DNA from: Nitrospirota bacterium | GTDB lineage: Bacteria > Nitrospinota_A > UBA7883 | Direction of reading: 5' to 3' | NCBI GenBank assembly: GCA_011052055.1 | Contig: DRJW01000378.1 | Span: 1 to 11,396, forward strand | DNA: 11,396 bases | Shown here: positions 1 to 6,832 of the stretch, piece by piece | Position numbering within the stretch: the stretch's first letter is position 1 | Layout: each line of letters opens with the position of its first letter | Translations under genes and position numbers: made by a program | The notes under the pieces: generated by a model | What the model was told of the DNA's origin: nothing | Database searches by the model: none | The model's input: only the letters and a program-made list of their open reading frames with translations

Positions 1-42
1 GCGTTTGTATATTACACCTTTAAAAGGCGCTATTACCGCCAT
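1..42 (-). CDS. Partial CDS, probable DUF1015 family protein (N-terminus only)
   Basis: The minus strand has an ATG at 42-40 followed by 14 open codons up to the window edge, reading MAVIAPFKGVIYKR. This resembles the usual opening of DUF1015 proteins (an M-A-x-I-x-P-F-x-G-x-x-Y pattern), a widespread family of unknown biochemical role. It lies 27 bases downstream of the HMA gene on the same strand, so it would continue that operon. No strong Shine-Dalgarno sequence precedes the ATG. Only 14 residues are visible, so the family call is tentative; the full gene lies outside the window. Confidence 0.5.
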   Translation of the reverse strand, partial: MAVIAPFKGVIYKR

Positions 43-69
43 AATTTGTAAACCATTTTTAAGCCATTG

Positions 70-288
70 TTATGAGTCAGATAAAACCGCTTTAAAACCG
101 ATGGCGCCGAGTGCGCCAATCATCTGGTCCGCGCCTGTGACAGATTCGTCAAAAACTACTCTCGCAAACGCTTTTTCAAGGCTTATGCGGATTTTCCGCG
201 CGCCGTTGATCGCTGACAACGCTTCGGATACTTCTTTGGCGCAATGTCCGCACTCCATTCCTTCTATTCGAATGATTATCTCGGTCAT
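70..288 (-). CDS. Small HMA-domain metal-binding protein (CopZ/MerP-like)
   Basis: This 72-residue protein is a single heavy-metal-associated domain. The metal-binding loop G-M-E-C-G-H-C sits at residues 10-16, with Cys13 and Cys16 as ligands. Alternating strand and helix segments and a late G-A-I-G-F-K-A match the ferredoxin-like fold of CopZ/MerP/Atx1 proteins. Such proteins bind Cu(I) or another soft metal in the cytoplasm and pass it to a partner. There is no signal peptide. A TTG at 303 would add five residues, but the ATG at 288 puts the domain right at the N-terminus as is usual; neither start has a clear ribosome binding site. The gene lies 26 bases after the FimV-like gene. No P-type ATPase is visible nearby, so the partner and the metal are unknown. 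Confidence 0.8.
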   Translation of the reverse strand: MTEIIIRIEGMECGHCAKEVSEALSAINGARKIRISLEKAFARVVFDESVTGADQMIGALGAIGFKAVLSDS

Positions 289-314
289 GATCGGTATTCG
301 CAAAATCCGGGTTG

Positions 315-2393
315 TTACGGACTTACCACGCTTGACAAGTCTTTTAACTCCCCAAGAAGCGCCAGCGCCCTGGTCGCGCTTTTCTCAGAATCGAACGCTC
401 CCAGAAAGATTGACGCTTTGCCATTTAACCCCTCCTTGACATTGTAAGTCGAAAAACCCTTTCGCAAATACTCCTCAATTTTCGCTTCCACCTTTTCGGA
501 ACTGACAATATCGCCGATCCGAATAGCGTAAGGAAGCTTAAGGGTACGCGCATAACGGGAAAGCCCGTTTTTCTTAAAGGTATTGGAAAACATATCCGCC
601 TCGGATACGGACGCGAACCGGTCAACAGCGACTCTGTACCAGCTACCTTTTCCAGGGACGAAACTTAACACCTCAAAAGCGTTATAGCCTTTTTGGCGCA
701 ATAGCTCAACAAGCTTTTGGGCCGGCTCTTGTTTCTTGAAGGACGCTATATGCAAAATAAAGGGATGACGCGCCTTCTTTCCATCCGAAACCAGCGAAGG
801 CTCGCCGCCTCCTGTCTCTTTCACAATCCGATACCGCCCATTTTCAATGGCGAAGTAAAGCTTGCCCGGAATCCTCGCCATGTTTTTGTCAGAACCTTTC
901 AGGGCCGGTAAAACAACTTCGATCACGCCGTCGTTTTCAATCATTTTAACATCGTCGAGTTTCACGTCGATTTTACTTTCGCCGAAACCTTGTTTATATT
1001 TGACGTCCCTCAAATCCCGCTTGGTTACCTCGCCGTTTTCATAATTATCAGAGTAATATTTCATGTGAGCGGCCATATCCCCTTTTTCGAAACTTTCCCT
1101 CCACCCGGTTAGCGCCGAGAGTATTTCGCTTTTAAACGGCAGTTTCACCGCAGGCGCCTTAATGCCGATCAGCGGCTTGCTTGTTTCCACCGCTTTAGCT
1201 AAATCGGCCACCGCCCGGCTCTGCCACAAGGGCCACTGATCCTCTATGATTTTTTTGGCCTCTGCCCTGGATATATTTAAAGCCGTCTCGTTAACGTGGG
1301 AAAAATCGAGCTGTCTGCCGCTGTAGAGCCCGTGAATATTTCCTTTTATGAAATGCCTCGAATTGTCGCGCCACAAAGCCACAACAACACGATCATAATC
1401 TCTACTCGACACCCCAAGCTTTCTTACGATTTTATAAAGAGTGTCGCCTTTTTTCACCTCGTAAACATTAGCCCCCGGATCAGCGGATACCCCCACAACC
1501 TGCCCTTGCATTATCGGAGGACGCTTCGCAGATGGCTCGATTATAGATTTCTTCGGCTCCGGTACGGCTCCGGTTTCCGGCCGTATCCGGCTTTCCTCAA
1601 GCTGTGCCTCTTGTTCTTGCTTTTTAATCTTCTCAATCATCGCAACCTCGTCTGCCTCGGCCTGTTCCGGCTCAAGCTTGCGAGTAGCCGGTTTTAAAGG
1701 GGAGATTTTCACCGGCCTGACCTTATTACCGGTGGCGGCGGGAGCCGGTTTGGATATGCCTTCAGACTCTATCCGGTCTTCCTCAAGTTGCGCCTCTTGT
1801 TCTTGTTTTTTAATTTTCTCGATCATCGCCACTTCGTCTAGCTCGTTCGGCTCCGGCTCCGGCTCTGGCTCTTTTATTTTCTCCCCAGGCCTTAATTTCC
1901 TAAGCTCCCTGGCGATTTTTTCCATTTCAGAGCGCTCTTCAGATGTGACCGGCAGGTCGAGGTTGAGATTTTTCTGAAAATCGAGGGCCAGAAAGTAGTT
2001 CTTGAGGATTGTTCCTCCCCCCAGGCTGGCTTTTACCACAAGGTTGAATGAAGGCAAAAGCAGAGGTTTTACGCTTGTGATATATAAGACGCTCTGGTCT
2101 TTTGCGACCGGATGCGGCGCCACTTCTAAGATAAGACTATCAAGAAAAGAGGGACGAGGCGCTCCTATCTTTTTATAATCGGCCGCATCGCCAAGGCTTA
2201 CCTTCAGTCCTGGCTTGCCGTCAACGCGCACCGGAATCTCCACCTTAAATTCCTTGTCGGGCGCGCCGGTGACACGAATCTGCCCCAACGAGAAGGCCAC
2301 TGCCTCTTTTACGGCAAAAAGCGGCGCCGTTAAGAAAAAGATCGCTCCAACGCCGCATAAAGCTCCGGCATATTTACGCAAAGTGAATTTCAC
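315..2393 (-). CDS. Secreted FimV-like protein with LysM, NTF2-like and SPOR domains
   Basis: The product has 692 residues and a GTG start. Residues 1-33 form a signal peptide (K/R-rich start, hydrophobic core, A-V-A before Phe34). Residues 34-140 resemble the FimV N-terminal core (F-S-L-G-Q-I-x-V, then V-S-L-G-D-A-x-D-Y and P-S-F-L-D). Residues 150-290 are charged, Pro/Glu-rich and partly coiled-coil, with a 23-residue unit repeated at 186-208 and 248-270. A LysM-type segment (V-K-K-G-D-T-L-Y) begins near 311 and continues with the FimV-like W-R-D-N-x-x-x-F-I-x-G-N-I. Residues about 420-530 look like an NTF2-like fold. Two SPOR-like segments follow (about 543-617 and 621-690). FimV, LysM and SPOR modules bind peptidoglycan, so a periplasmic, cell-wall-associated scaffold is likely. 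It has its own promoter and is followed by the HMA gene. Function in pilus, flagellar pole or division assembly is inference. Confidence 0.85.
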   Translation of the reverse strand: MKFTLRKYAGALCGVGAIFFLTAPLFAVKEAVAFSLGQIRVTGAPDKEFKVEIPVRVDGKPGLKVSLGDAADYKKIGAPRPSFLDSLILEVAPHPVAKDQSVLYITSVKPLLLPSFNLVVKASLGGGTILKNYFLALDFQKNLNLDLPVTSEERSEMEKIARELRKLRPGEKIKEPEPEPEPNELDEVAMIEKIKKQEQEAQLEEDRIESEGISKPAPAATGNKVRPVKISPLKPATRKLEPEQAEADEVAMIEKIKKQEQEAQLEESRIRPETGAVPEPKKSIIEPSAKRPPIMQGQVVGVSADPGANVYEVKKGDTLYKIVRKLGVSSRDYDRVVVALWRDNSRHFIKGNIHGLYSGRQLDFSHVNETALNISRAEAKKIIEDQWPLWQSRAVADLAKAVETSKPLIGIKAPAVKLPFKSEILSALTGWRESFEKGDMAAHMKYYSDNYENGEVTKRDLRDVKYKQGFGESKIDVKLDDVKMIENDGVIEVVLPALKGSDKNMARIPGKLYFAIENGRYRIVKETGGGEPSLVSDGKKARHPFILHIASFKKQEPAQKLVELLRQKGYNAFEVLSFVPGKGSWYRVAVDRFASVSEADMFSNTFKKNGLSRYARTLKLPYAIRIGDIVSSEKVEAKIEEYLRKGFSTYNVKEGLNGKASIFLGAFDSEKSATRALALLGELKDLSSVVSP
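1584..1838 (-). repeat. Duplicated charged 23-residue unit inside the FimV-like gene
   Basis: Two copies, at 1770-1838 and 1584-1652, encode the unit starting D-E-V-A-M-I-E-K-I and ending with R-I. They differ by a single replacement (Asp versus Ser). At DNA level I count seven synonymous differences plus the two-base change for that replacement. The second copy begins 186 bases (62 codons) after the first. Silent divergence with conserved protein sequence suggests an older duplication kept for its protein sequence, probably a coiled-coil contact motif. Confidence 0.8.
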
Positions 2394-2458
2394 GGCTTGA
2401 ATTTATTTACCCAAAGCTTAATTGAGGGACAGCGCCAGTTATGAAATAATTCCAGCCC

Positions 2459-2487
2459 ATTTTATCCGCGTGTGGCGTATTTTTCAA
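2459..2487 (-). promoter_or_regulatory. Sigma70-type promoter for the FimV-like gene
   Basis: On the minus strand a -35 box TTGAAA (2487-2482) and a -10 box TAAAAT (2464-2459) are separated by exactly 17 bases. Both boxes match the consensus at five of six positions. The -10 box lies about 65 bases before the GTG start of the FimV-like gene. One arm of the 2471-2518 inverted repeat falls inside the spacer. Confidence 0.6.
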
Positions 2488-2518
2488 TCTAATACGGGAT
2501 TTAAAAAATTACGCCACA
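2471..2518. repeat. Long inverted repeat between merR and the FimV-like gene
   Basis: Nine-base perfect arms, TGTGGCGTA at 2471-2479 and TACGCCACA at 2510-2518, are separated by 30 bases. After one mismatch the pairing continues for four more A-T pairs (2481-2484 with 2505-2508), leaving a 20-base loop. It starts about 10 bases after the merR stop codon, so it could be an RNA hairpin or weak terminator for the upstream operon. There is no clean T-run after it on the minus strand. Its left arm sits in the spacer of the FimV promoter, so a DNA-binding role is equally possible. Confidence 0.6.
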
Positions 2519-2527
2519 AAGACCAGG

Positions 2528-2893
2528 CTAAACGTCCCCTTCGAGCATCTCCTGAAGTTCGCGCAGGTCTTTTCGCATGCCCGCTATAATGTCCTCTTCG
2601 GGCCTTACGCCTTTTTTCTTTTTGAGATACTGCTTCGCTCCTGCGATGGAAAAACGCTCTTCGTGTAGCAGGCGTTTTATCTCAAGGGCGATATCGATAT
2701 CCTTGCGTGTGTATGTTCGCTGGCCGCTCCTGTTTTTTTTCGGGGACAGCGTGGAAAACTCCGACTCCCAGTAACGCAACACATGCGCTTTTACCCCCAC
2801 GATCTTCGCGACATCGCGGATTTTATAAAACATTTTTTCCGGTATTTTCACACCGGGCAGTCCCATCATCTCGCCGGTTTTTTCTTTATCCAT
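2528..2893 (-). CDS. MerR-family transcriptional regulator (short form)
   Basis: The product has 121 residues. A winged helix-turn-helix of the MerR type begins at about residue 21 (F-Y-K-I-R-D-V-A-K-I-x-G-V), followed by the signature L-R-Y-W-E-x-E-F and the wing R-T-Y-T-R-K-D-I. The C-terminal part is a short helical tail of about 35 residues with no cysteine pair, so it is not a metal-sensing MerR. This short type is common in deltaproteobacterial genomes, usually of unassigned regulon. The ATG at 2893 lies 7 bases after the stop of the SPOR gene, so the two are probably translated from one mRNA. The nearby inverted repeat is a candidate binding site, but nothing shows that directly. Confidence 0.87.
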   Translation of the reverse strand: MDKEKTGEMMGLPGVKIPEKMFYKIRDVAKIVGVKAHVLRYWESEFSTLSPKKNRSGQRTYTRKDIDIALEIKRLLHEERFSIAGAKQYLKKKKGVRPEEDIIAGMRKDLRELQEMLEGDV

Positions 2894-2900
2894 GATCGTC

Positions 2901-3929
2901 TCAGTCGCTCTCTACAATACAGTCGATTCCACGCTTCGTGTAGGCCGTCCGCTTTTTAACCGCGCCACGTTTGTTTTCAAACGCTCCTTCATATACTTTG
3001 TAAACATTTCGGGCCTCTTTTTTGGATGAAGTCCTGCACCCGCTCCCCGACGTTTTTATGATACCGCACTGTTTTTCCGCCACAGCCTGCGAGGCCAACG
3101 GCTCTGTAGAAAAAAAATAACTTTCGCCGGAGGTGAAAATAGAGCTTTTATACCCTCTCTTTTCAAGTTTCTCCATGGCCTGGCGCGCCTGGGCTCCGGT
3201 CGGCCACGGCCCGGCGGTTATCCTGTGCGTTGTCAAAGACGCCATACTATTTACAATATAAGCTTTTACCCCTTTTCCTTTAAGCCCTGCCAGTACCTGT
3301 TCACAACTTTTTTTCATAACGCAAAGGGCGAACCGAATATACCATACATCTGTCGATTCAGGTTCTCTTACCCTGGCCGCTTTTTCGGCGACAGGCCGGG
3401 AAATCAGAGCCGTCACAGCCCCGCTTGAGCTATCCCCTCCCCCGGTCTCGCCGGGCGCAGGCTCGCTCGAATCGGTGGCCGGCGCGGATGGCTCTTTTTC
3501 CATGGCGCCCGCCACTATTTTTTGAGAAGTCGAAGTATCGTCTTGTTTTTTTATAGCGGCGGATTTCGAGGTTTTCAAACTTTTCTCCTGAGCTGTCTCA
3601 TCAGGCGCAGGCTCGCTCGAATCGGCGACAGGTAGGGATCGATCTTTTGATGTTTTACTATTGGAGCTATCTCGACTCAGAGCCATACCTTGATGGTTAT
3701 TTCCGCCGGTGAAATCGATGATAACAGGCGGAGTGCGGCCTGGAGAGTAGGATACGCTTACGATTCCAAGAGCTGTCAGGCTCGCAAAACCAGCCGCGAC
3801 AACTGCGATAAATACGAAACCTAACCAGAGTTTGGAAAATTTCGAGCCGCCCTGACCTGGAACAGGGGTGTTCGGCAAAACCGCATTGCGGACGCTTTTT
3901 ATTTCCTTAAGAAGATTGAGCCTTGGCAT
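2901..3929 (-). CDS. Membrane-anchored SPOR-like protein with a disordered linker
   Basis: The product has 342 residues. A short cytoplasmic N-terminus is followed by one transmembrane helix at about 33-58, then a long Ser/Pro/Glu/Lys-rich linker (60-190), probably disordered and periplasmic. Residues about 195-266 show the SPOR pattern (W-Y-I-R-F, paired Cys203/Cys209, then H-R-I-T-A-G-P-W and a helix ending R-G-Y). A partial second SPOR-like repeat ends the protein (V-Y-E-G-A-F at 312-317). SPOR domains bind denuded septal peptidoglycan, so a role at the division site or in wall maintenance is likely. It lies between the EF-G-like gene (15 bases upstream) and merR (7 bases downstream). No clear ribosome binding site precedes its ATG, so translational coupling is possible. 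Confidence 0.78.
   Translation of the reverse strand: MPRLNLLKEIKSVRNAVLPNTPVPGQGGSKFSKLWLGFVFIAVVAAGFASLTALGIVSVSYSPGRTPPVIIDFTGGNNHQGMALSRDSSNSKTSKDRSLPVADSSEPAPDETAQEKSLKTSKSAAIKKQDDTSTSQKIVAGAMEKEPSAPATDSSEPAPGETGGGDSSSGAVTALISRPVAEKAARVREPESTDVWYIRFALCVMKKSCEQVLAGLKGKGVKAYIVNSMASLTTHRITAGPWPTGAQARQAMEKLEKRGYKSSIFTSGESYFFSTEPLASQAVAEKQCGIIKTSGSGCRTSSKKEARNVYKVYEGAFENKRGAVKKRTAYTKRGIDCIVESD
3454..3625 (-). repeat. 22-base direct repeat in the linker of the SPOR gene
   Basis: Identical 22-base copies lie at 3454-3475 and 3604-3625, starting 150 bases apart. They encode the start of the S-S-E-P-A-P-x-E-T unit seen at residues 104-112 and 154-162. Perfect identity suggests a recent or homogenised duplication in a low-complexity linker. 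Confidence 0.75.
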
Positions 3930-3944
3930 CGGGCGGCTGTTAGC

Positions 3945-6032
3945 CTATTTACTATCCTCTTTCGATTTTTTAGCCGCTTCCACTATCTTTGCGGATAATT
4001 GCGCCGGAACTTCCTCATAGGAGTGAAAATGCATAGTAAACTGCCCGCGCCCTCCGGTTATGGAGCGAAGGTCGGGAGCGTATGTCATGGTCTCGGCCAT
4101 AGGCGCGATAGCTTTTATTTTCTGCCCTCCTCCGGCGGTGTCCACCCCCTGCACCCTGCCTCGCCTCTGGTTCAGGTCTCCCATTACATCGCCGACGCAT
4201 TCTTCCGGGGCTTCTATCTCAATTTCGACCATCGGCTCAAGAAGAACAGGCTTAGCCGCCATAAAAGCCTCTCTAAACGCCATCCGTCCCGCGATTTTAA
4301 ACGCCAGCTCCGATGAGTCCACATCGTGGAACTTCCCATCGACAAGTTTCACCTTACAGCTGGTGACCGGGTATCCGGCCAGCACCCCGTCACCCATCGC
4401 TTCGAGCACACCTTTTTCCACCCCAGGTATATATTGCCTGGGGATCGCCCCGCCCACTATGGCGTTTACAAATTCAAACTCTTTCGAGTCCGCCGTCGGC
4501 TCTAACTCTATGTGGCAATCGGCGAACTGTCCGTGGCCTCCGCTCTGCTTTTTATGTCTGCCGTGTCCCTTCGATTTGCCTCTGATGGTTTCCTGATATG
4601 CGATCTGTGGTGGTTTGATATCCACCTCCACGCCAAACTTTTCTTTAAGCTTGCTTATAACCACTTCGATATGAACCTGCCCCATTCCAGAGACGATGCG
4701 CTCTTTGGTCTGTTTATCGAGAACAACCCGTAACGTCGGGTCTTCTTCCATCTGGCGCGCCAGACCGGATGAAATCTTCTCTTCATCACCTTTTGATTTT
4801 GGAGCGATCGCAAAAGAGATCACCGGCTGGGGCATCTCTACGCCGTCGAAAACAAGTTTTGTCTTTCCAGCACACAAAGTGTCGCCCGTTACCGTCGATT
4901 TGAGCTTGGCCACGGCCATGATATCGCCGAACACTCCTTTGGAAATGGGAGTCTGTTTTTTCCCGTGAAGCGCAAGCAACGATCCGAGATGCTCTTTTTC
5001 ATCTTTTGTGGCGTTATATGCGTTGCTGTCAGAATCAAACGAGCCGGAAAAGACGCGAAGAAGGCTAAGCTTTCCGGCGAAAGGATCGGCTATCGTTTTA
5101 AAAATCAGGGCAACCCCCGGGCCGTTTGGATCCGGTTTTACTTCGACGCTTTTTCCCTTATCGTCCCTGGCGGGCCGAGGCGCCACTTCAAGCGGAGAAG
5201 GTAAAAAATTGACAATCAGGTCGAGGGTTTTTCGGACGACGATATTGAGAGCCGCCGATCCGCAAAGCACAGGAACAACCTCTCCCGCGCAGATCGCCCG
5301 CCGTAATCCTGCATGGAGGTCTTGATCTTCGAGTTCTCCTGCTTCCATGAATTTGTCGAGAAGCTTCTCATCGGTTTCCGCGACAGACTCGATCATCTCC
5401 TGCCGCTCCTTTTTTGCGACTTCACGCATATCCTCCGGCACATCTTCGGTGGTGAACCGTCCTTCGCCCTCTTTTGCGTAAATGTAGGCTTTCATATGCA
5501 GAAGATCCACAACACCGCGAAAATCGCTCCCCTGGCCGATAGGCAAAGTGAATTTCAAGGTTTTATGTTTGAAAACGTCCTGTATCTCCTTAAACGAATT
5601 ATCATAAGACGCCCGCTCGGAATCCATCTTGTTAATGAAAAGCACACGAGCGATTCCCGCTTCTTCCGCCCAGTTCCATACTTTTTCCGTCTGTGCTTGA
5701 ACCCCGTCTTCGGCAGGAACAATAATGATAACTGAATCCATCACCCGTATGCTCGAAAGGGCGTCCGGGACGAAGTTCTGGTCTCCGGGAGTGTCTATGA
5801 TATTTATCTTGTGGTTGTTCCATTCGCAAGATGCGATTGATGATGAAATCGAAATGGCGCGCTTGATCTCCTCTGGATCGTGATCCATCACGGTTGTTCC
5901 ATCGATTACCGATCCGAGGCGGTTTATGGCTTTTGAGTCGTAAAGCATCGCTTCGGCCAGAGACGTTTTACCGGCGCCGCTGTGAGCGGCCAGCCCGACG
6001 TTGCGTATTTTATCAGGCGCGTATGTTTTCAT
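3945..6032 (-). CDS. EF-G-2-like translational GTPase
   Basis: The product has 695 residues, full EF-G length. The G1 loop A-H-S-G-A-G-K-T is at 16-23, G3 D-T-P-G-D at 80-84 and G4 N-K-M-D at 134-137; a G5-like G-S-A-A precedes the end of the G domain. Domain IV is marked by K-Q-S-G-G-H-G-Q-F. The catalytic G3 histidine of canonical EF-G (D-T-P-G-H) is Asp84 here, which places the protein in the EF-G-2/FusA2-like group whose role in translation is unsettled. A TTG at 6062 would add ten residues, but the ATG at 6032 is preceded by a G-rich ribosome binding site (GGGGGA, 5 bases upstream) and gives a normal N-terminus. It is the first gene of the minus-strand operon with the SPOR and MerR genes. 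The main translocase EF-G is presumably encoded elsewhere. Confidence 0.9.
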   Translation of the reverse strand: MKTYAPDKIRNVGLAAHSGAGKTSLAEAMLYDSKAINRLGSVIDGTTVMDHDPEEIKRAISISSSIASCEWNNHKINIIDTPGDQNFVPDALSSIRVMDSVIIIVPAEDGVQAQTEKVWNWAEEAGIARVLFINKMDSERASYDNSFKEIQDVFKHKTLKFTLPIGQGSDFRGVVDLLHMKAYIYAKEGEGRFTTEDVPEDMREVAKKERQEMIESVAETDEKLLDKFMEAGELEDQDLHAGLRRAICAGEVVPVLCGSAALNIVVRKTLDLIVNFLPSPLEVAPRPARDDKGKSVEVKPDPNGPGVALIFKTIADPFAGKLSLLRVFSGSFDSDSNAYNATKDEKEHLGSLLALHGKKQTPISKGVFGDIMAVAKLKSTVTGDTLCAGKTKLVFDGVEMPQPVISFAIAPKSKGDEEKISSGLARQMEEDPTLRVVLDKQTKERIVSGMGQVHIEVVISKLKEKFGVEVDIKPPQIAYQETIRGKSKGHGRHKKQSGGHGQFADCHIELEPTADSKEFEFVNAIVGGAIPRQYIPGVEKGVLEAMGDGVLAGYPVTSCKVKLVDGKFHDVDSSELAFKIAGRMAFREAFMAAKPVLLEPMVEIEIEAPEECVGDVMGDLNQRRGRVQGVDTAGGGQKIKAIAPMAETMTYAPDLRSITGGRGQFTMHFHSYEEVPAQLSAKIVEAAKKSKEDSK

Positions 6033-6388
6033 AAGTCCCCCATCTGGAATACCGCAAACCAAGCGGGCCGAAAAACCTACACCCCACGACAGATGGCCCG
6101 GCTACAACTTACCTAATTAGATCCTAATGTTCGCACAGTCCGGTTTTCTTTTCAATAAGCCATGACCAGAGGTGTAGCTATAACCTGTTATTTTATTTTA
6201 GTTTGAGCGCTGTTTAACCGATATTATTGGTAAGGAGTTTGCAAGACTAATTTTACAGCTGATTATTTTGCGGTCAGGAGACCACCATAAAGGGGCTCGG
6301 AACTTGGCCGCTAAAGTTGACGACCCGTAATAAATTGTTATAATGTTAGTTAGATATAAGAGCTAACGCTGGCGAAAAGAGACGCAAA
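6033..6388. other. Divergent intergenic region between the EF-G-like gene and the flagellar-type genes
   Basis: I see no gene in these 356 bases. The right end holds the plus-strand promoter at 6317-6344. On the minus strand, no promoter with good -35 and -10 boxes stands out for the EF-G-like gene. Its presumed mRNA leader contains a 6-base inverted repeat (CGGGCC at 6064-6069 and GGCCCG at 6095-6100, loop of 25 bases), which could fold just upstream of the ribosome binding site. The remainder is A+T-rich and unremarkable. Confidence 0.6.
6317..6344 (+). promoter_or_regulatory. Near-consensus sigma70-type promoter
   Basis: A -35 box TTGACG (6317-6322) and a perfect -10 box TATAAT (6339-6344) are 16 bases apart. 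Transcription would begin near 6351, giving a leader of about 38 bases before the ATG at 6389. It should drive the 106-residue protein gene and probably the genes behind it. Confidence 0.75.
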
Positions 6389-6709
6389 ATGGTTCAAGCT
6401 ATCGGCATGCAGCAGGTTTTGCAACTTTCTAGCACGGTTGAGAAAGCCCAGATGGCCCAGCAGTCGCAGGCTTCTGAGCTGGCCAAAGGGTTCGACAAGG
6501 AGATGCAGAAAATTGTCGAGCGCCAGAGCGATCAGACTCAAGAGATAAAAGAGACCGAGGACGCCAAAATCCGTGATGAGGATCAGCGCAAGCGGAAGCA
6601 TTACGCCCGCAAGCTCCCGCAAGGACATCCAGAAGAAGACGAAGAGGAGGAGGGGGCCGCGCCGCCGTCCGAATCGGATCAAGGCGGTCTTATTAATGTC
6701 GTGGTCTGA
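6389..6709 (+). CDS. Small charged coiled-coil protein, hypothetical, flagellar-cluster associated
   Basis: The product has 106 residues with no signal peptide or membrane segment. It starts with M-V-Q-A-I-G-M-Q-Q-V-L-Q, continues as a Gln/Glu/Lys-rich predicted coiled coil to about residue 70, has an acidic stretch (E-E-D-E-E-E-E), and ends in a short hydrophobic tail (L-I-N-V-V-V). Small proteins of this build, with a similar opening and an I-x-V-like end, sit near flagellar genes in deltaproteobacteria as I recall them; the function is not known to me. The ribosome binding site is weak (AAAAGAGAC). It is preceded by a strong promoter and followed, after 123 bases, by the DUF2802-like gene. 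The reading frame is well supported by promoter, context and composition. Confidence 0.7.
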   Translation: MVQAIGMQQVLQLSSTVEKAQMAQQSQASELAKGFDKEMQKIVERQSDQTQEIKETEDAKIRDEDQRKRKHYARKLPQGHPEEDEEEEGAAPPSESDQGGLINVVV

Positions 6710-6744
6710 TATATAAGGCCCGGCGGATTAAACGATTTAACTTT

Positions 6745-6762
6745 CTTGCGCCACTTGCGCCA
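6745..6762 (+). repeat. Tandem duplication of a 9-base unit
   Basis: CTTGCGCCA occurs twice back to back in the 123-base gap between the two small genes. It could be replication slippage or a pair of protein-binding half-sites; nothing decides between them. Confidence 0.5.
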
Positions 6763-6778
6763 ATTGGCTTGTCATATG

Positions 6779-6797
6779 TTTTCGAGCTTATCGAAAA
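6779..6797. repeat. Short perfect hairpin in the intergenic gap
   Basis: TTTTCGA (6779-6785) and TCGAAAA (6791-6797) pair perfectly around a 5-base loop. There is no T-run after it on either strand, so it is not a standard terminator. It lies about 35 bases before the ATG at 6833 and could affect the stability of the transcript. Confidence 0.4.
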
Positions 6798-6832
6798 TCC
6801 TGCCTGAAGAAAAAACGGAATAATAAACCGAT

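Noticed and set aside
1296..1977. Plus-strand ORFs inside the FimV-like gene, including a Ser-rich one
   Set aside because: They are antisense shadows of the Glu/Pro-rich linker; the minus-strand protein has a signal peptide and recognisable domains.
2400..2527. tRNA gene after merR, as seen in some deltaproteobacteria
   Set aside because: No cloverleaf, T-loop GTTCRA motif or acceptor pairing was found; the only structure is the long inverted repeat.
4015..5735. Multiple ORFs in other frames over the EF-G-like gene
   Set aside because: The EF-G-like frame has all GTPase motifs and full family length; the others lack recognisable domains and ribosome binding sites.
6304..6322. Sigma54 (-24/-12) promoter before the flagellar-type genes
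   Set aside because: TTGGCC is present, but the GC of the -12 element is absent at the required spacing, whereas a good sigma70-type promoter overlaps the site.
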